Shown piece by piece: positions 10,277 to 19,616 of a stretch of DNA of 64,000 nucleotides. Each line of letters opens with the position of its first letter. The first letter of the stretch is position 1. The notes below the pieces were generated by a model. That model did not search any database. It was not told the DNA's origin and was given only the letters and a program-made list of their open reading frames with translations. The stretch spans positions 1 to 64,000 of the forward strand of contig JASBNA010000076.1 of NCBI GenBank assembly GCA_038087015.1, in the 5' to 3' direction. Source of the stretch: Cerrena zonata (lineage: Eukaryota > Basidiomycota > Agaricomycetes > Polyporales > Cerrenaceae). Position numbers and translations under genes: made by a program.

Positions 10277-10773
10277 ATCCACACTTTATATATTCTTAAG
10301 CATAGAACAAGCAAGACAGCATCGAGGAATAACCACTCATATATATATATATATATATATATGAAATGGTTTCAAAATTTTGGATCAAAAAAAAAAATTC
10401 CGCACTAAACATAGGAACCTGTCTAAAATTCCGCACTTCACAAGTAAATTGTTACTGCTTGTTCAAAGGGATCGACAGCTGAGATGGGAGGAAGAACAGG
10501 GTGTTTAGAGAGGAAGAACGGAACTTGTCTAAATATTGAGGCAACGGAATACACCAATCTAAGGAATACGGAACTGAAAAGCTGAATTACATAAGGGTTT
10601 CCGCTCTAGACTAACCTACAAATTGAATAGACAAACATAAACGAATAATGTATTCAGATTAAACGGAATAAATAAGGAAAAGGAAATATTTAGAATAAAT
10701 AGAATTAAATAGATGGAGACGAGGGCATTTCAATTATATGAAAAGTCACTTTAGTATAACGAGTTGATATGAA
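10277..10773. other. P450 promoter region with short direct repeats
   Basis: This gap separates the P450 start from the 3' end of MET16. It holds an (AT)12 run at 10339-10362, AATTCCGCACT twice (10396-10406 and 10427-10437), and GGAACYTGTCTAAA twice (10414-10427 and 10520-10533). The repeats sit 120-260 bases upstream of the P450 and could be regulator sites. No RNA gene is seen. Confidence 0.5.
10339..10362. repeat. (AT)12 microsatellite
   Basis: A perfect dinucleotide run of 24 bases in the P450 promoter. Confidence 0.9.
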
Positions 10774-11606
10774 TTATACAGAAACTTTAGCTTCGACATT
10801 TGTTTCTGTTGCAATTGATACATGGTCGTTAGCTTCATTCTGTTGTTTTAAGTAATGAGCAAACTTACTGGTTTCATGAATACCACATTCAGTTTTAGCT
10901 TGACCTTTCCATCTACCACTTCTTTCATCTTCACCTTCAGCAACAGGAACAGTAGAATGCCAATCACCGATCGATTTGTAACCCAAGTCCAATAAAGCAT
11001 TATAAGGAACTTTATTTTCATCAATGTAATTTTTAACTTGTTTGAAATCCCAATTACACAAAGGATTGATTTTTATCGTACCACTAGTTTCTTCAATTTC
11101 AACAACCGGTAAGGAGCCACGGGCACCACCTTGTGATTTTCTTCTACCGGTTAAAACCTGCCAACACTCCTAGTTGCTTATAGGCTCTTTGGGATGGTTC
11201 GACCTTGACTAAGAAATCATAGTATGAATCGTCAGTTTCCCATAATTGTTCACCATATTTTTTGGAAAATTCAATGTCATCTTGTACATTTAAAGGTTTG
11301 AATTCATGAATCTTAGAATTATATTTTTCTTTAACTGCTTGAACTAAATCATAAGTTTGAGGAAAATGATGCAAAGGTATCAATAAATATAAGATCAATA
11401 GGATGTTCACTCGATTCAGGAAACATTTTGGAAATCATATCTATGGTGACCAACCCTGTAAGACCAAAAGCAGTGGTTTGGTATAAATGGGGGAAAGTAA
11501 TAAAGGCCCATTTTAAGATCTCTTCTGGTGATAAATATTTCAATTTATCATTTATGTGATCCAATTGTTGCTTGGATATTTGTATTGGGCTTGCAGCACT
11601 AGTCAT
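10774..11606 (-). CDS. MET16: Phosphoadenylyl-sulfate (PAPS) reductase, interrupted by two +1 frameshifts
   Basis: Thioredoxin-dependent reductase that turns PAPS into sulfite in assimilatory sulfate reduction (cytosol). It has TFPHLYQTTAFGLTGLVTID, the family segment near residue 40, then LHHFPQTYDLV, then a GRRKSQGGARGSLP segment, and ends with GEDERSGRWKGQAKTECGIH carrying the conserved ECGxH. These parts lie in three frames. One extra base near 11374-11377 and one near 11157-11158 explain both shifts. The rejoined length, about 276 residues, fits the family (261 in S. cerevisiae). A CACGTG box lies 208 bases upstream. The neighbour to the right is a permease of a family that includes sulfur-compound transporters. 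As written the protein stops after 85 codons. Confidence 0.93.
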
Positions 11607-11911
11607 GGTCTGTCTCTATTATGGGGGATGTGATTAAAATGAATAGGAAGAAAAGTCTAAAGAAAGGTAACATCAAACTCAACAAACTTTTCGAATGCTT
11701 TGTAATCTTTGAAAAATCGGTATCTTTAGATATGCTAAAAAACAAAAAAAAAAATATTAGAATTGGTGCTAAAAGTCTTCACTCGATAATAATAAAAGTG
11801 CTGCATATCTGTGCACGTGACATCACGTAAGACGTAACCTCCGTACACCACAAGTTAAAGGCTGCAAAAACTAAGTTTGGCACTACGGTTCTGTAAACCC
11901 TAATTATATAT
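11607..11911. other. MET16 promoter region
   Basis: This 305-base gap upstream of MET16 also holds the 3' flank of the permease gene. It contains the CACGTG box and a second near-copy (CATCACGTAAG) next to it. A 69-codon open frame on the plus strand here is Lys-rich and looks accidental. Confidence 0.6.
11814..11819. promoter_or_regulatory. CACGTG box upstream of MET16 (Cbf1/Met4-type)
   Basis: GCACGTGACATCACGTAA contains a palindromic CACGTG followed by ATCACGT. In S. cerevisiae, Cbf1 with Met4 activates sulfate-assimilation genes, MET16 included, from TCACGTG. The site is 208 bases before the MET16 ATG. Function is inferred from motif and gene identity. Confidence 0.55.
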
Positions 11912-13387
11912 TTATGAGCTATAGTGAGTTTTCACGCTGACAATATTTGGTTCGTGCTTTAGGTTTTCGCCGGACTCGATCGATTCCTCGAGGTCCAGGT
12001 CTTTCATTACTTCATTGGTGACTGCGTCGACAAGAGGGGCTCGTTTTTCATCCCGTACTTGTAAGTACCTGATTAATCCACAGACAAAACCACTAGCAAT
12101 AGCCGTTGCTAACATGGCATAATTTCCTTTTTTGAATTCAGGGACAGTGTCAGCAGCATAAAACAAAATCAGCCACCAGGCGTTAACTGCATTACTGAAC
12201 ATGTTCATCGAAGCTAGAACAACAGCCCTTTCTTCAAGATCATCAAAACACACATTATTGGCCCAAGCGAAGAACACGGTTTGGCCACCGTATGCCACTC
12301 CACCTAGATATTGAGCAGCGAAAACATAGCTTGCAGTATAAGGTTTTGCCAACATTAGAATAGATGCGATTACCATTACTATTGCAATAACAATCCCCGT
12401 TCTCCAATGATATTTTGCACCGGTATAGTCAATATAAAAAGCAAAAAACACGTTAACAAAAGCCCCAATACCATAAATCCCCATAGGATAATGGTTTCTC
12501 TGAGGAATCGTATAGTTGTAATATTGAAGCCAAAGAGAAAATAAGGAATTGGTTGCAAAAGACTCATTTTCACCACCTAAAACCCAAAGAAATGAAAATA
12601 ACCACCAATGCCATCTACCAACAACCCTTTTGAATACAGTCCAATCGAATTTTGTTTCGGGGCTTTGAGGCAACCTGGATTTGGCCAATTCAAGTTCCTC
12701 CTTTGTGAAAAGATACGGATGACAGATTTCAGGGTAATCAATGAAAAAAATTAATAAATATGCAACAACAAATAAAGTAATTAAAAAATCAATGATGAAT
12801 AACCATCTCCAACCAGCAAGCCCACGATAATTATCCATATTAGTGTAAATAGCGCTCTGTAAAGTTGAACTGAAGAGGTTACCGAGCTGTCCAGAGATTA
12901 CGAAGAAACTTGTTCTTAAAGCCAATTCTTCCTTTTTATACCATCTCAGAAGAATTAAGTGAATACCTGAAAATACGCATGATTCAAATCCAGCTAAGAA
13001 AAACCTTATAATACAAATTTGTTTATAGTTGGTTACTTTATACATGCTGAAAGTTAGTAACCCCCAAGAGAAAGTACAGAATGACAACCAGTATTTGGGT
13101 CTTACTTTCAATAGTATTAAATTATGAGGAATTAAAAATACAGTATAACCAACCGTAAAACAAGTATTGATAATATTATATTCATTCCCTTTCATATTTA
13201 AGTCATCAGACATCGAAGAAACGTAAGCTGAAGCAAATGCCATTCGATCTAAGTAGTTTATCCAGTAAATCAAACAAGCACAAGATAAAATTAACCAATC
13301 GATTTTCACCAACAACTTAGCCTCCTTGGGGTTCTCTGGGGTTTTTCCCCAAACAACAGTTTTCGTTTTGGTCCAAAAATTTGTCAT
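11912..13387 (-). CDS. MFS permease of the anion:cation symporter family (Dal5/Fen2/Seo1/Soa1-like)
   Basis: This 491-residue protein has about twelve membrane segments and the layout of the fungal anion:cation symporter branch of the major facilitator superfamily. Features are the first helix LIYWINYLDRMAFASAY, GGENESFATNSLFSLW between the halves, and ARTSFF-like helix 4/5 parts (ALRTSFFVISGQLGNLFSS). Members import allantoate, pantothenate, biotin, nicotinate or sulfonates at the plasma membrane. The substrate cannot be read from sequence. Its position beside MET16 makes a sulfur compound one possibility, but that is inference. It has an ATG start at 13387 and an intact frame, and shares its upstream region with CTR3. 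Confidence 0.88.
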   Translation of the reverse strand: MTNFWTKTKTVVWGKTPENPKEAKLLVKIDWLILSCACLIYWINYLDRMAFASAYVSSMSDDLNMKGNEYNIINTCFTVGYTVFLIPHNLILLKVRPKYWLSFCTFSWGLLTFSMYKVTNYKQICIIRFFLAGFESCVFSGIHLILLRWYKKEELALRTSFFVISGQLGNLFSSTLQSAIYTNMDNYRGLAGWRWLFIIDFLITLFVVAYLLIFFIDYPEICHPYLFTKEELELAKSRLPQSPETKFDWTVFKRVVGRWHWWLFSFLWVLGGENESFATNSLFSLWLQYYNYTIPQRNHYPMGIYGIGAFVNVFFAFYIDYTGAKYHWRTGIVIAIVMVIASILMLAKPYTASYVFAAQYLGGVAYGGQTVFFAWANNVCFDDLEERAVVLASMNMFSNAVNAWWLILFYAADTVPEFKKGNYAMLATAIASGFVCGLIRYLQVRDEKRAPLVDAVTNEVMKDLDLEESIESGENLKHEPNIVSVKTHYSS

Positions 13388-14356
13388 TTGCCCAAGTTCT
13401 TTCTAATTCTTTTTCGTTTTTGGCTCAAACGGTTTGACATGCAAAGCGACTAGAGTCGGTGATGTATAATCGATTAAATGATTTGTGATTTCGTTCGGGT
13501 GGTGTTTTCTCTAGAAATGCTATTTAGAAAAAACCTTTATATATGGCTATATATACATTATTATAAGAAACAGTAACTTGAACTAGGAACAGACTGGGTT
13601 AGAAACTTAAATACATCTTGATATCGCTTATCTCTCATCAGAAAATTTTCGGTCTGAGGAATTTAGCAAGAAAACCTCCGAACACCAGGGTTTTTTTATC
13701 TATTGTTTTATACATTTAAGGATAGATAAGACTCCTTAAAGATGGCAACAGCACGAGAATGGGCAGGCAATACTGCATCTTCAGATACTTCAACAAAGAG
13801 GGTTATGATAAACACGGTTGACGTAGTCCGAAACCTTGATCTGTAACTTCGTAACTTTATCTCCATTTGATATATATTGGTATGTTATATCCAATTGATA
13901 TATAATAATATATATATTAATATTGATTTGCTAATTTATACTCAAATCATTTGCATTTCAATCACATGTGTATTTGATTTTATCTGTATTTCTCTATTTA
14001 TTTGTATTCGTCTCTATTTGTAGTCAATTGACTTTTTTGGTTAGCTATTGAGGTGGAATTACATGAACAATAACAACTCGCAAAATATTAACAGATTCCT
14101 ACCCGAATCAAGCATTTTCCTACCTAGATGAATCTATTGGCTGATTTAATTTGTGGGCATATTCAAACAGCCGTTGGAGGTTTTTCGCAGTAACAGTTTT
14201 GGATAACGAAAAATGCTCATTGAATGTTCCATTGCACTTATTTAATTAACTTCTAATTAGCTTTTAATTGCCATTTTTAATTGGCACGTCGAAATGCCAG
14301 GAATATAAAAAGTCGACTTTTTCACTGAATTTAATTAATATCATCATCACCGTAAT
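13388..14356. other. Divergent promoter region of the permease and CTR3
   Basis: This AT-rich 969-base region has several TATATA stretches (13547-13560, 13870-13920). Close to CTR3 it holds a TGCTCA core at 14214-14219 that partly matches the copper-sensing Mac1 element, a TATA box at 14304, and a 16-base palindrome just downstream. No RNA gene is seen. Confidence 0.55.
14304..14322 (+). promoter_or_regulatory. TATA box running into a 16-base palindrome before CTR3
   Basis: TATAAAAA begins 53 bases upstream of the CTR3 ATG and overlaps AAAAAGTCGACTTTTT (14307-14322), a perfect palindrome. The TATA role is likely. The palindrome could be a dimer binding site or a leader hairpin, which is unproven. 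Confidence 0.4.
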
Positions 14357-14980
14357 ATGACTTCAGAAATTTTGGCTCCGGCCTATGAAAAAATGTCCAT
14401 GGGTAGCATGTCGAGCTCCCATTCTGCTTCTGCTTCCCCTGCTTGCAAGATATCCATGTTATGGAATTGGTATACGATTGACACTTGCTTCATTGCCAGA
14501 TCCTGGCATGTCAAATCAAGGGGCATGTTTGCCGGATCCTGTATTGGTGTTTTTTTCCTTGTTTTTGCATCCCAATGGCTCCATAGATTTTGTCGTGAGT
14601 ATGATTTTGCAATCATTAGGCGCAAACAGGTTAACGATACCATTTCAGAATCATCCAGTGATTTGCTTCCCATGTCCATGGCCCCCACTGAGCATCCAAT
14701 GGTATATGCCATCACTCATAAATGGCTTTTGAAAACTCCAGAACCATCCCAAGTTACTTCTTCGATTCCTGAGCACTTTATACGCTCCGTCTTATTCACT
14801 ATTGAATGGGGGTTAAGCTACATCATCATGTTGCTCTTCATGTACTACAATGGGTATATCATCATCTCATGTATATTGGGAGCTCTCTTTGGTAAACTTG
14901 TCTTTACTTATAATGAACCTCTTAATCATTCTGGTTCTGCTGCTGATAGCGAAGAGCTGGATCGTAAATGCTGTAAATAG
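14357..14980 (+). CDS. CTR3: High-affinity copper transporter, Ctr3 type
   Basis: This 207-residue membrane protein is close to S. cerevisiae Ctr3. The segment CKISMLWNWYTIDTCFIARS is nearly identical, followed by FAGSCIGVFFLVFASQWL, the second membrane block EWGLSYIIMLLFMYYNGYII, and a GxxxG-like ISCILGALFGK. The C-terminus ends in a cysteine pair (RKCCK). A Met-rich start (MSMGSMSS) could bind copper before entry. Ctr proteins form trimers in the plasma membrane and import Cu(I). Its expression is usually induced by copper starvation, and a partial Mac1-like core lies upstream. The next gene, NAS2, starts about 100 bases downstream. Confidence 0.95.
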   Translation: MTSEILAPAYEKMSMGSMSSSHSASASPACKISMLWNWYTIDTCFIARSWHVKSRGMFAGSCIGVFFLVFASQWLHRFCREYDFAIIRRKQVNDTISESSSDLLPMSMAPTEHPMVYAITHKWLLKTPEPSQVTSSIPEHFIRSVLFTIEWGLSYIIMLLFMYYNGYIIISCILGALFGKLVFTYNEPLNHSGSAADSEELDRKCCK

Positions 14981-15020
14981 ACCCAAACACCCCGGGGCCT
15001 TTAAAGGCAAAAAAAAAGAA

Positions 15021-15052
15021 TATATACATATATACATATATACATATATATA
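15021..15052. repeat. (ATATAC)n-type simple repeat
   Basis: A short ATATAC/ATATAT run lies in the 100-base gap between CTR3 and NAS2. It is probably part of a terminator/promoter stretch. Confidence 0.6.
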
Positions 15053-15080
15053 CTGTTTAATTTGTAGATAGTATCGAAAA

Positions 15081-15761
15081 ATGACAGTTGACGAAGGAGA
15101 TATTAACGACTCCTTTAGAGGGCTTATGCAAAGTCTTAACCTCGATGAGAATCAATTCAAAAATTACGATATCGAGTTTGAAACCCTTAGCTTCCCACAA
15201 TTGTCAGCAGTTAAAAGTGAAATGGAGTCACAATTGGGTATATTATTTGATATATTGAAAAACAAGTATGGTGCAGATATGGACACTGCCTTGTTGAGTG
15301 GTGACGGGTATCCGAGAAATGATATCGATGTGGTCAGTATAAGGTTGATTCGAGTGAAAGTGATTAGATTAAGAAATGACTACAAGAAAGTACTTGAGCT
15401 TCTTGAAAAGAAGCTTGTTGAACAATTGGGCAGATCCAGTACAGCACAAGTAGAGAATGAGATCCGTGTTCCGGAAACACCTCCCTTAATTCCATTTGCA
15501 CTTGTTAAAGAAGTTGCATTTGAAAGTCCTGCTTTCAACTCTGGATTGGAAGAAGGTGACAAGATAATCCTTTTCGATAACGATATTCACGTTCGAAACC
15601 ACGATAAGTTGGCAAGTATCTCCCGCAGGGTATCAAACAGAATAGATCAACCGATAAAAGTTGAAATATTAAGAAATGAACAACAACAATCGTTAGAGTT
15701 AACCCCCACCAATAACTGGAATGGTAGAGGAGTCCTTGGATGTCGTATTATCCCGTTATAG
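15081..15761 (+). CDS. NAS2: Proteasome regulatory-particle assembly chaperone Nas2 (PSMD9/p27)
   Basis: This 226-residue protein fits Nas2 (220 in S. cerevisiae). An N-terminal coiled-coil region, with DYPRNDIDV-type segment GDGYPRNDIDVVSIRLIR, precedes a C-terminal PDZ-like domain. The PDZ part includes PLIPFALVKEVAFESPAFNS, then GLEEGDKIILFDN and a final WNGRGVLGCRIIPL. Nas2 binds the Rpt5 C-terminus and guides assembly of the 19S base, then leaves. It is cytosolic and nuclear, not a subunit of the mature proteasome. It starts at ATG 15081 and ends 58 bases from the convergent URM1. Confidence 0.93.
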   Translation: MTVDEGDINDSFRGLMQSLNLDENQFKNYDIEFETLSFPQLSAVKSEMESQLGILFDILKNKYGADMDTALLSGDGYPRNDIDVVSIRLIRVKVIRLRNDYKKVLELLEKKLVEQLGRSSTAQVENEIRVPETPPLIPFALVKEVAFESPAFNSGLEEGDKIILFDNDIHVRNHDKLASISRRVSNRIDQPIKVEILRNEQQQSLELTPTNNWNGRGVLGCRIIPL

Positions 15762-15818
15762 TACACTAGCATGTATTATTTATTTAACCTATATATGTCA
15801 TTTCTAATATACAATTTC

Positions 15819-16124
15819 TTAACCTCCATGTAAAGTACTGGTGAAGGTGAAAACGTCCCCACTTTCAATCACATATTCCTCGCCGCCTTCTAATTCCCAA
15901 TCGGTATCATTGATAAGCACCAATATCCCTGGACGAACGGTGTCATCTTCAATGAAAACAGGAATGTCTTTTGGATCGGTGATGATGGTCTTGGTGATAT
16001 AGTCAACCAAATCTTTCAATGTGGCCTCACCTTCTTCCAACGGAACACTGAGCTTGTGTTCTCTCACACCGCTGGATATAACATCCAACCCGCCTAAGAA
16101 CTCAACCTTCACCTTGATAGCCAT
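15819..16124 (-). CDS. URM1: Ubiquitin-related modifier Urm1
   Basis: This 101-residue ubiquitin-fold protein ends in GG ([14 protein letters not shown]), the glycine tail that is thiocarboxylated by Uba4. It starts [15 protein letters not shown] and has the Urm1 core [20 protein letters not shown]. It serves as sulfur carrier for 2-thiolation of wobble uridine in tRNA-Lys, tRNA-Glu and tRNA-Gln, and as a protein modifier. Length matches S. cerevisiae (99). It is divergent from WBP1 with a 218-base shared promoter. Confidence 0.97.
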   Translation of the reverse strand: MAIKVKVEFLGGLDVISSGVREHKLSVPLEEGEATLKDLVDYITKTIITDPKDIPVFIEDDTVRPGILVLINDTDWELEGGEEYVIESGDVFTFTSTLHGG

Positions 16125-16342
16125 TTTTGATGTTTAATTGGTATCATTGATGGAGTCTTCACTGTTTTTTTTTTTTTTTCAATACAAAAATCCGTTGTTA
16201 CTGCACACAGAAAAGTGAAAAAAAAAAGAGAGAGAAAGAAATTTGATGGAAATCCAAACACGTAACAAAAATACTGGGGCGAACTTTTTCAAGGACCTAC
16301 TTCAAACTATTCTCTTCAAGACCTTCGGTGTATAATTAAATA

Positions 16343-17698
16343 ATGCAATTGAGTAAATGGAGTAGACCACAATCGTGGGGCTTCCTTTTTTTGGTGTTTT
16401 GTCTTGGTTTGTTGGTCAATGTCGGTGCTAGTTCTGAACCATCCTTTGAAGAAAACAACGTTTTAATTGTTCATGATCCATCAGTATACGATTTATCAGA
16501 CCCTTCGAGTGTTCCACCACAAATCAGTTCATTCCTCTCCGAATTGTCTGGTTATGAAAACTTTAAATTGACGTTCAAGACCTATAGTGAAGAAAGTTTA
16601 AACTTATTCATAGCCAATGAACCAATTTATAACCATTTAATTTTGTTACCAAGCTCTAAAAAAACCATCACCGACAAAGTCAATTTCAATCAACATCAAT
16701 TGATTGACTTCATCAACCAAAAGGGTAATGTTTTGGTTGTGGGTGGATCTGACGCAGCTTTACCAAATGATATTAGAAGTTTCCTTAATCAATTGGGTAT
16801 TTATCCTTCTCCCCAACATTTTAAATTGGTTGATCACTTTAATACCGAAGATGGGAAAGTGAAATTGAATAACGATAATATTGTCAATAAGAAAGTTTTT
16901 GCTGAATTCCCAGATAATTCCTTTTTATATGAAGGTAGTACTGCTTTACTTTCTAATAACGAGCTTTTATTCCCAATTGTTAAAGGATCTAAAACTAGTT
17001 TTACCACTGATAATTTAGAAGAACCAATTTCTCAAGATAAAACTTGGACTTTCGGTGATCAAGGTTTTGTTGCTGCTGGTTTCCAAGCTTTAAATAACGC
17101 CAGATTATCTTGGATTGGTGACGATTCGTTACTTAATTCCGATTTGATTAATTGGACTTTCCAAAAAAGAAATGTTTTGAAATTACAATTTGTTCAACAC
17201 TATAATAATGAATCTCCTGAAAAAATTAATGAAACTTTATACCGTATTAAAGATAATGTTATTTATACTGTGGGGATTTCTGAATTGAAAGACAATAAAT
17301 GGGTTCCTTTCGAAATTAATGACGACGAAGATAGACTTCAATTATCTTTCAAGATGTTGGATCCTTACCAAAGATTAAATTTAGAACCTTTAGGACCAGT
17401 GGCTTCTAATGACGGTGAATTAGACGCAACTGCTTTCTTTGTTAATTTCACCATCCCAGACCAACACGGTATGTTCACTTTTGAATTGGATTATAAAAGA
17501 CAGGGTTTATCTTACATTGAAGATAAAAAAGTCGTTGCAGTCAGACACTTGGCAAACGATGAATATAAGAGATCATGGGATATTCCAAACTCTTGGGTCT
17601 ATTTCACCAGTGCCTTATGTGTTGCTGTGCTGTGGGGCTTCTTTGTGCTTAACTTTTTATTCATTGGTAATACCGATAATGTCAAGAAAAATGTCTAA
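16343..17698 (+). CDS. WBP1: Oligosaccharyltransferase subunit Wbp1 (OST48)
   Basis: This 451-residue type I membrane protein (S. cerevisiae 430) has a signal peptide over about residues 1-29, with core WGFLFLVFCLGLLVNVGA. A long lumenal domain contains the family segments NVLIVHDPSVYDLSDPSS and KGNVLVVGGSDAALP. One membrane helix lies near the C-terminus. The last four residues KKNV form a dilysine KKxx ER-retrieval signal. It is an essential subunit of the complex that transfers the lipid-linked glycan to asparagine in the ER. The frame is complete. Confidence 0.96.
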   Translation: MQLSKWSRPQSWGFLFLVFCLGLLVNVGASSEPSFEENNVLIVHDPSVYDLSDPSSVPPQISSFLSELSGYENFKLTFKTYSEESLNLFIANEPIYNHLILLPSSKKTITDKVNFNQHQLIDFINQKGNVLVVGGSDAALPNDIRSFLNQLGIYPSPQHFKLVDHFNTEDGKVKLNNDNIVNKKVFAEFPDNSFLYEGSTALLSNNELLFPIVKGSKTSFTTDNLEEPISQDKTWTFGDQGFVAAGFQALNNARLSWIGDDSLLNSDLINWTFQKRNVLKLQFVQHYNNESPEKINETLYRIKDNVIYTVGISELKDNKWVPFEINDDEDRLQLSFKMLDPYQRLNLEPLGPVASNDGELDATAFFVNFTIPDQHGMFTFELDYKRQGLSYIEDKKVVAVRHLANDEYKRSWDIPNSWVYFTSALCVAVLWGFFVLNFLFIGNTDNVKKNV

Positions 17699-17771
17699 TA
17701 TAATAGTGTTTATTAGATGAAATATATATAATTCATAGATATGTTCATGTAAAATTATAAGTTAGGACCCG

Positions 17772-18821
17772 CTAATGGAAGTCTAACTCGCTCATTACGG
17801 TTGCCTTTTTATTCACTTTGTCATCATAGTCAGCCCCTAAAGGGTTTTCCCAATCTAACTCTCCTAGCTTATGCCCTTCACAAAATAATGGCACAACGTC
17901 ACTGGTAGCGCATTCAACTTGATATGATTTTCCTTGTAATAATGCATGAATTTTATCATGTTGTTTGAATTCATCATCAGTTAAAAATTTTTGCACCGAT
18001 CTTTTGAATTTAACTCTTCTACTTCTTGGAGTAACCGACACATATGTGGGTCTAATGAGGACTTGACCAATGACACCTTTGGGAATAGAACAGGTAGTTG
18101 AACCACCAACACTAAGGGTGGATTCTAGTTCAAGGCCCGCATTTAACCCGATTGTAAAAACCCCAAGTGCAATCGAAGTACCTATTGAAGCAGAATTAGT
18201 CACACTGAATCCTGCCGTCCAACCAAAAGTAATCGTTCCAGTATCACCGTATTCTTGAGATTGGCAAGAACTCACTGGAACAAACCCTGGATACTTGGCT
18301 TGGGTTTGATCCTCATAACCAACTTCAATATACTCAACATCGTCATTTTGCTTGGATGCTTTTCTTTCAGACGGAACCTTTTTTGGTTTCTTCTTGTCTT
18401 TGAAAAAGGGGAATCCTTGATTCTCTAGATTCAATTCATCATTCGAGCTTGTTCCAACCTGATCGATATTCTCGAATGTTTGATCATCTTGCTTGGATCT
18501 ATCAGATGTGGCCCTTATCAAATACGTATTAGAGTTTTTCAAAACAAACACAAGGTTCTTCTCCTTTTCATGTAGGAAATTAGAATAATTTTCTTCAACA
18601 TCTTGCAAATCGCTAACGTATATTGTTTGGAAAGGGCCATTGTGTTCATCTGATGAAGGTATAATAGAGCCTTTGCTTTCAATAATAGGACTCACGTCAG
18701 AAGCATTATTCACCGGAGACGTAAGTACATCAATAGAGTCATGTTCATAGTCAACGATACCTTGGGGGACCAAACCACCTAACACATAATGGAAAAAGAA
18801 AAATCCAATAATTAGCTTCAT
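17772..18821 (-). CDS. Secreted orphan with an amphipathic beta segment and dibasic sites, 349 aa
   Basis: The ATG at 18821 gives a signal peptide (MKLIIGFFFFHYVLGG). Residues 20-185 are acidic, Ser/Asn-rich and low complexity, with Lys-rich KDKKKPKKVP at 142-150. From 186 to about 315 the protein changes: four cysteines (186, 244, 304, 314) enclose a Gly/Ser/Thr stretch at 193-240 in which small polar and hydrophobic residues alternate (TITFGWTAGFSVTNSASIG). RSRRVKFKRS at 266-275 contains dibasic sites of the Kex2 type. The pattern suggests a proprotein with a disulfide-linked, beta-rich mature part. I do not recognise the family. Some secreted pore-forming or cell-wall proteins have similar amphipathic beta segments, but that is only analogy. 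Confidence 0.7.
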   Translation of the reverse strand: MKLIIGFFFFHYVLGGLVPQGIVDYEHDSIDVLTSPVNNASDVSPIIESKGSIIPSSDEHNGPFQTIYVSDLQDVEENYSNFLHEKEKNLVFVLKNSNTYLIRATSDRSKQDDQTFENIDQVGTSSNDELNLENQGFPFFKDKKKPKKVPSERKASKQNDDVEYIEVGYEDQTQAKYPGFVPVSSCQSQEYGDTGTITFGWTAGFSVTNSASIGTSIALGVFTIGLNAGLELESTLSVGGSTTCSIPKGVIGQVLIRPTYVSVTPRSRRVKFKRSVQKFLTDDEFKQHDKIHALLQGKSYQVECATSDVVPLFCEGHKLGELDWENPLGADYDDKVNKKATVMSELDFH

Positions 18822-19086
18822 TCTAATAACTTAGTGTTGAATAAACAAAGAAACACCTCATCATTGGCGGCCTAATTCTTTTAAAGCAAATATTTTAGGT
18901 ACGCAGAATATCAATAAATTACAAATTTTGCAACTCAAAACTATGAAGCATTTTTGCGGGCATGCTAAAAAAAAAGGTGTAGGAGAAAAAGATAAAAAAT
19001 TTTGAAAAATTCAACGAGAAAAAGTATACAGCATTAAAGATTGATCTGCCAGATAACATATCAATTAAGAGAATCCAGTGTACAAG

Positions 19087-19476
19087 ATGTCGAGTCCAGA
19101 AGATGCGCAAAAGCAGCAAGCTCAAGATCAAAAGGCCCAATTATTACAAGTACAATATAACAAATACCAAGAACAAGTCAGTGGTATGCAAAGTCAATTA
19201 GGAGATTTGACCTCACAATTGCAAGAACATATTATTGTTGAGAAATCATTAACCAGTATCCCTCCAAACAAGAGAGAAGGCCGTAAATGTTTCAAGATGA
19301 TCGGGGGAGTGCTTGTGAATAAACTGGTTGATGAAGTTATAAAAATATTGAACGATGATATGAAAGTATTAGAAAAAACCAAAACTACATTAGAACAAAC
19401 TTTAGTTGATACGAGAAAAGAAATGGAAAAATGGATGAAGAATAATAACGTTAAAGTTATCAAAGGACAGCAATAG
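19087..19476 (+). CDS. GIM4: Prefoldin subunit 2 (Gim4)
   Basis: This 129-residue all-helical protein has two coiled-coil arms around the central IVEKSLTSIPPNKREGRKC and KMIGGVLVNK segment typical of beta-type prefoldin subunit 2. Prefoldin is a cytosolic hexamer that delivers nascent actin and tubulin to the CCT chaperonin. The ATG at 19087 is preferred to an in-frame GTG at 19078. CTG 19324-19326 occupies a position where homologues carry Thr or Ser (GGVLVxxT), supporting CUG as Ser. It is divergent from the secreted orphan. Confidence 0.95.
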   Translation: MSSPEDAQKQQAQDQKAQLLQVQYNKYQEQVSGMQSQLGDLTSQLQEHIIVEKSLTSIPPNKREGRKCFKMIGGVLVNKLVDEVIKILNDDMKVLEKTKTTLEQTLVDTRKEMEKWMKNNNVKVIKGQQ

Positions 19477-19616
19477 GTCATCAATTGTATATACCCTTAC
19501 ATTGTAACATAGAAAAATTTCATCAAGTCATATAATCAATAACAATAATCAAGAATTGCATGTAGAGAAATAAATAGAATAAATAAGGTTGCGAGAGCAT
19601 TATACAGCGAACAGTT

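Noticed and set aside
11621..11830. 69-codon Lys-rich frame upstream of MET16
   Set aside because: It spans the CACGTG region and has no family feature.
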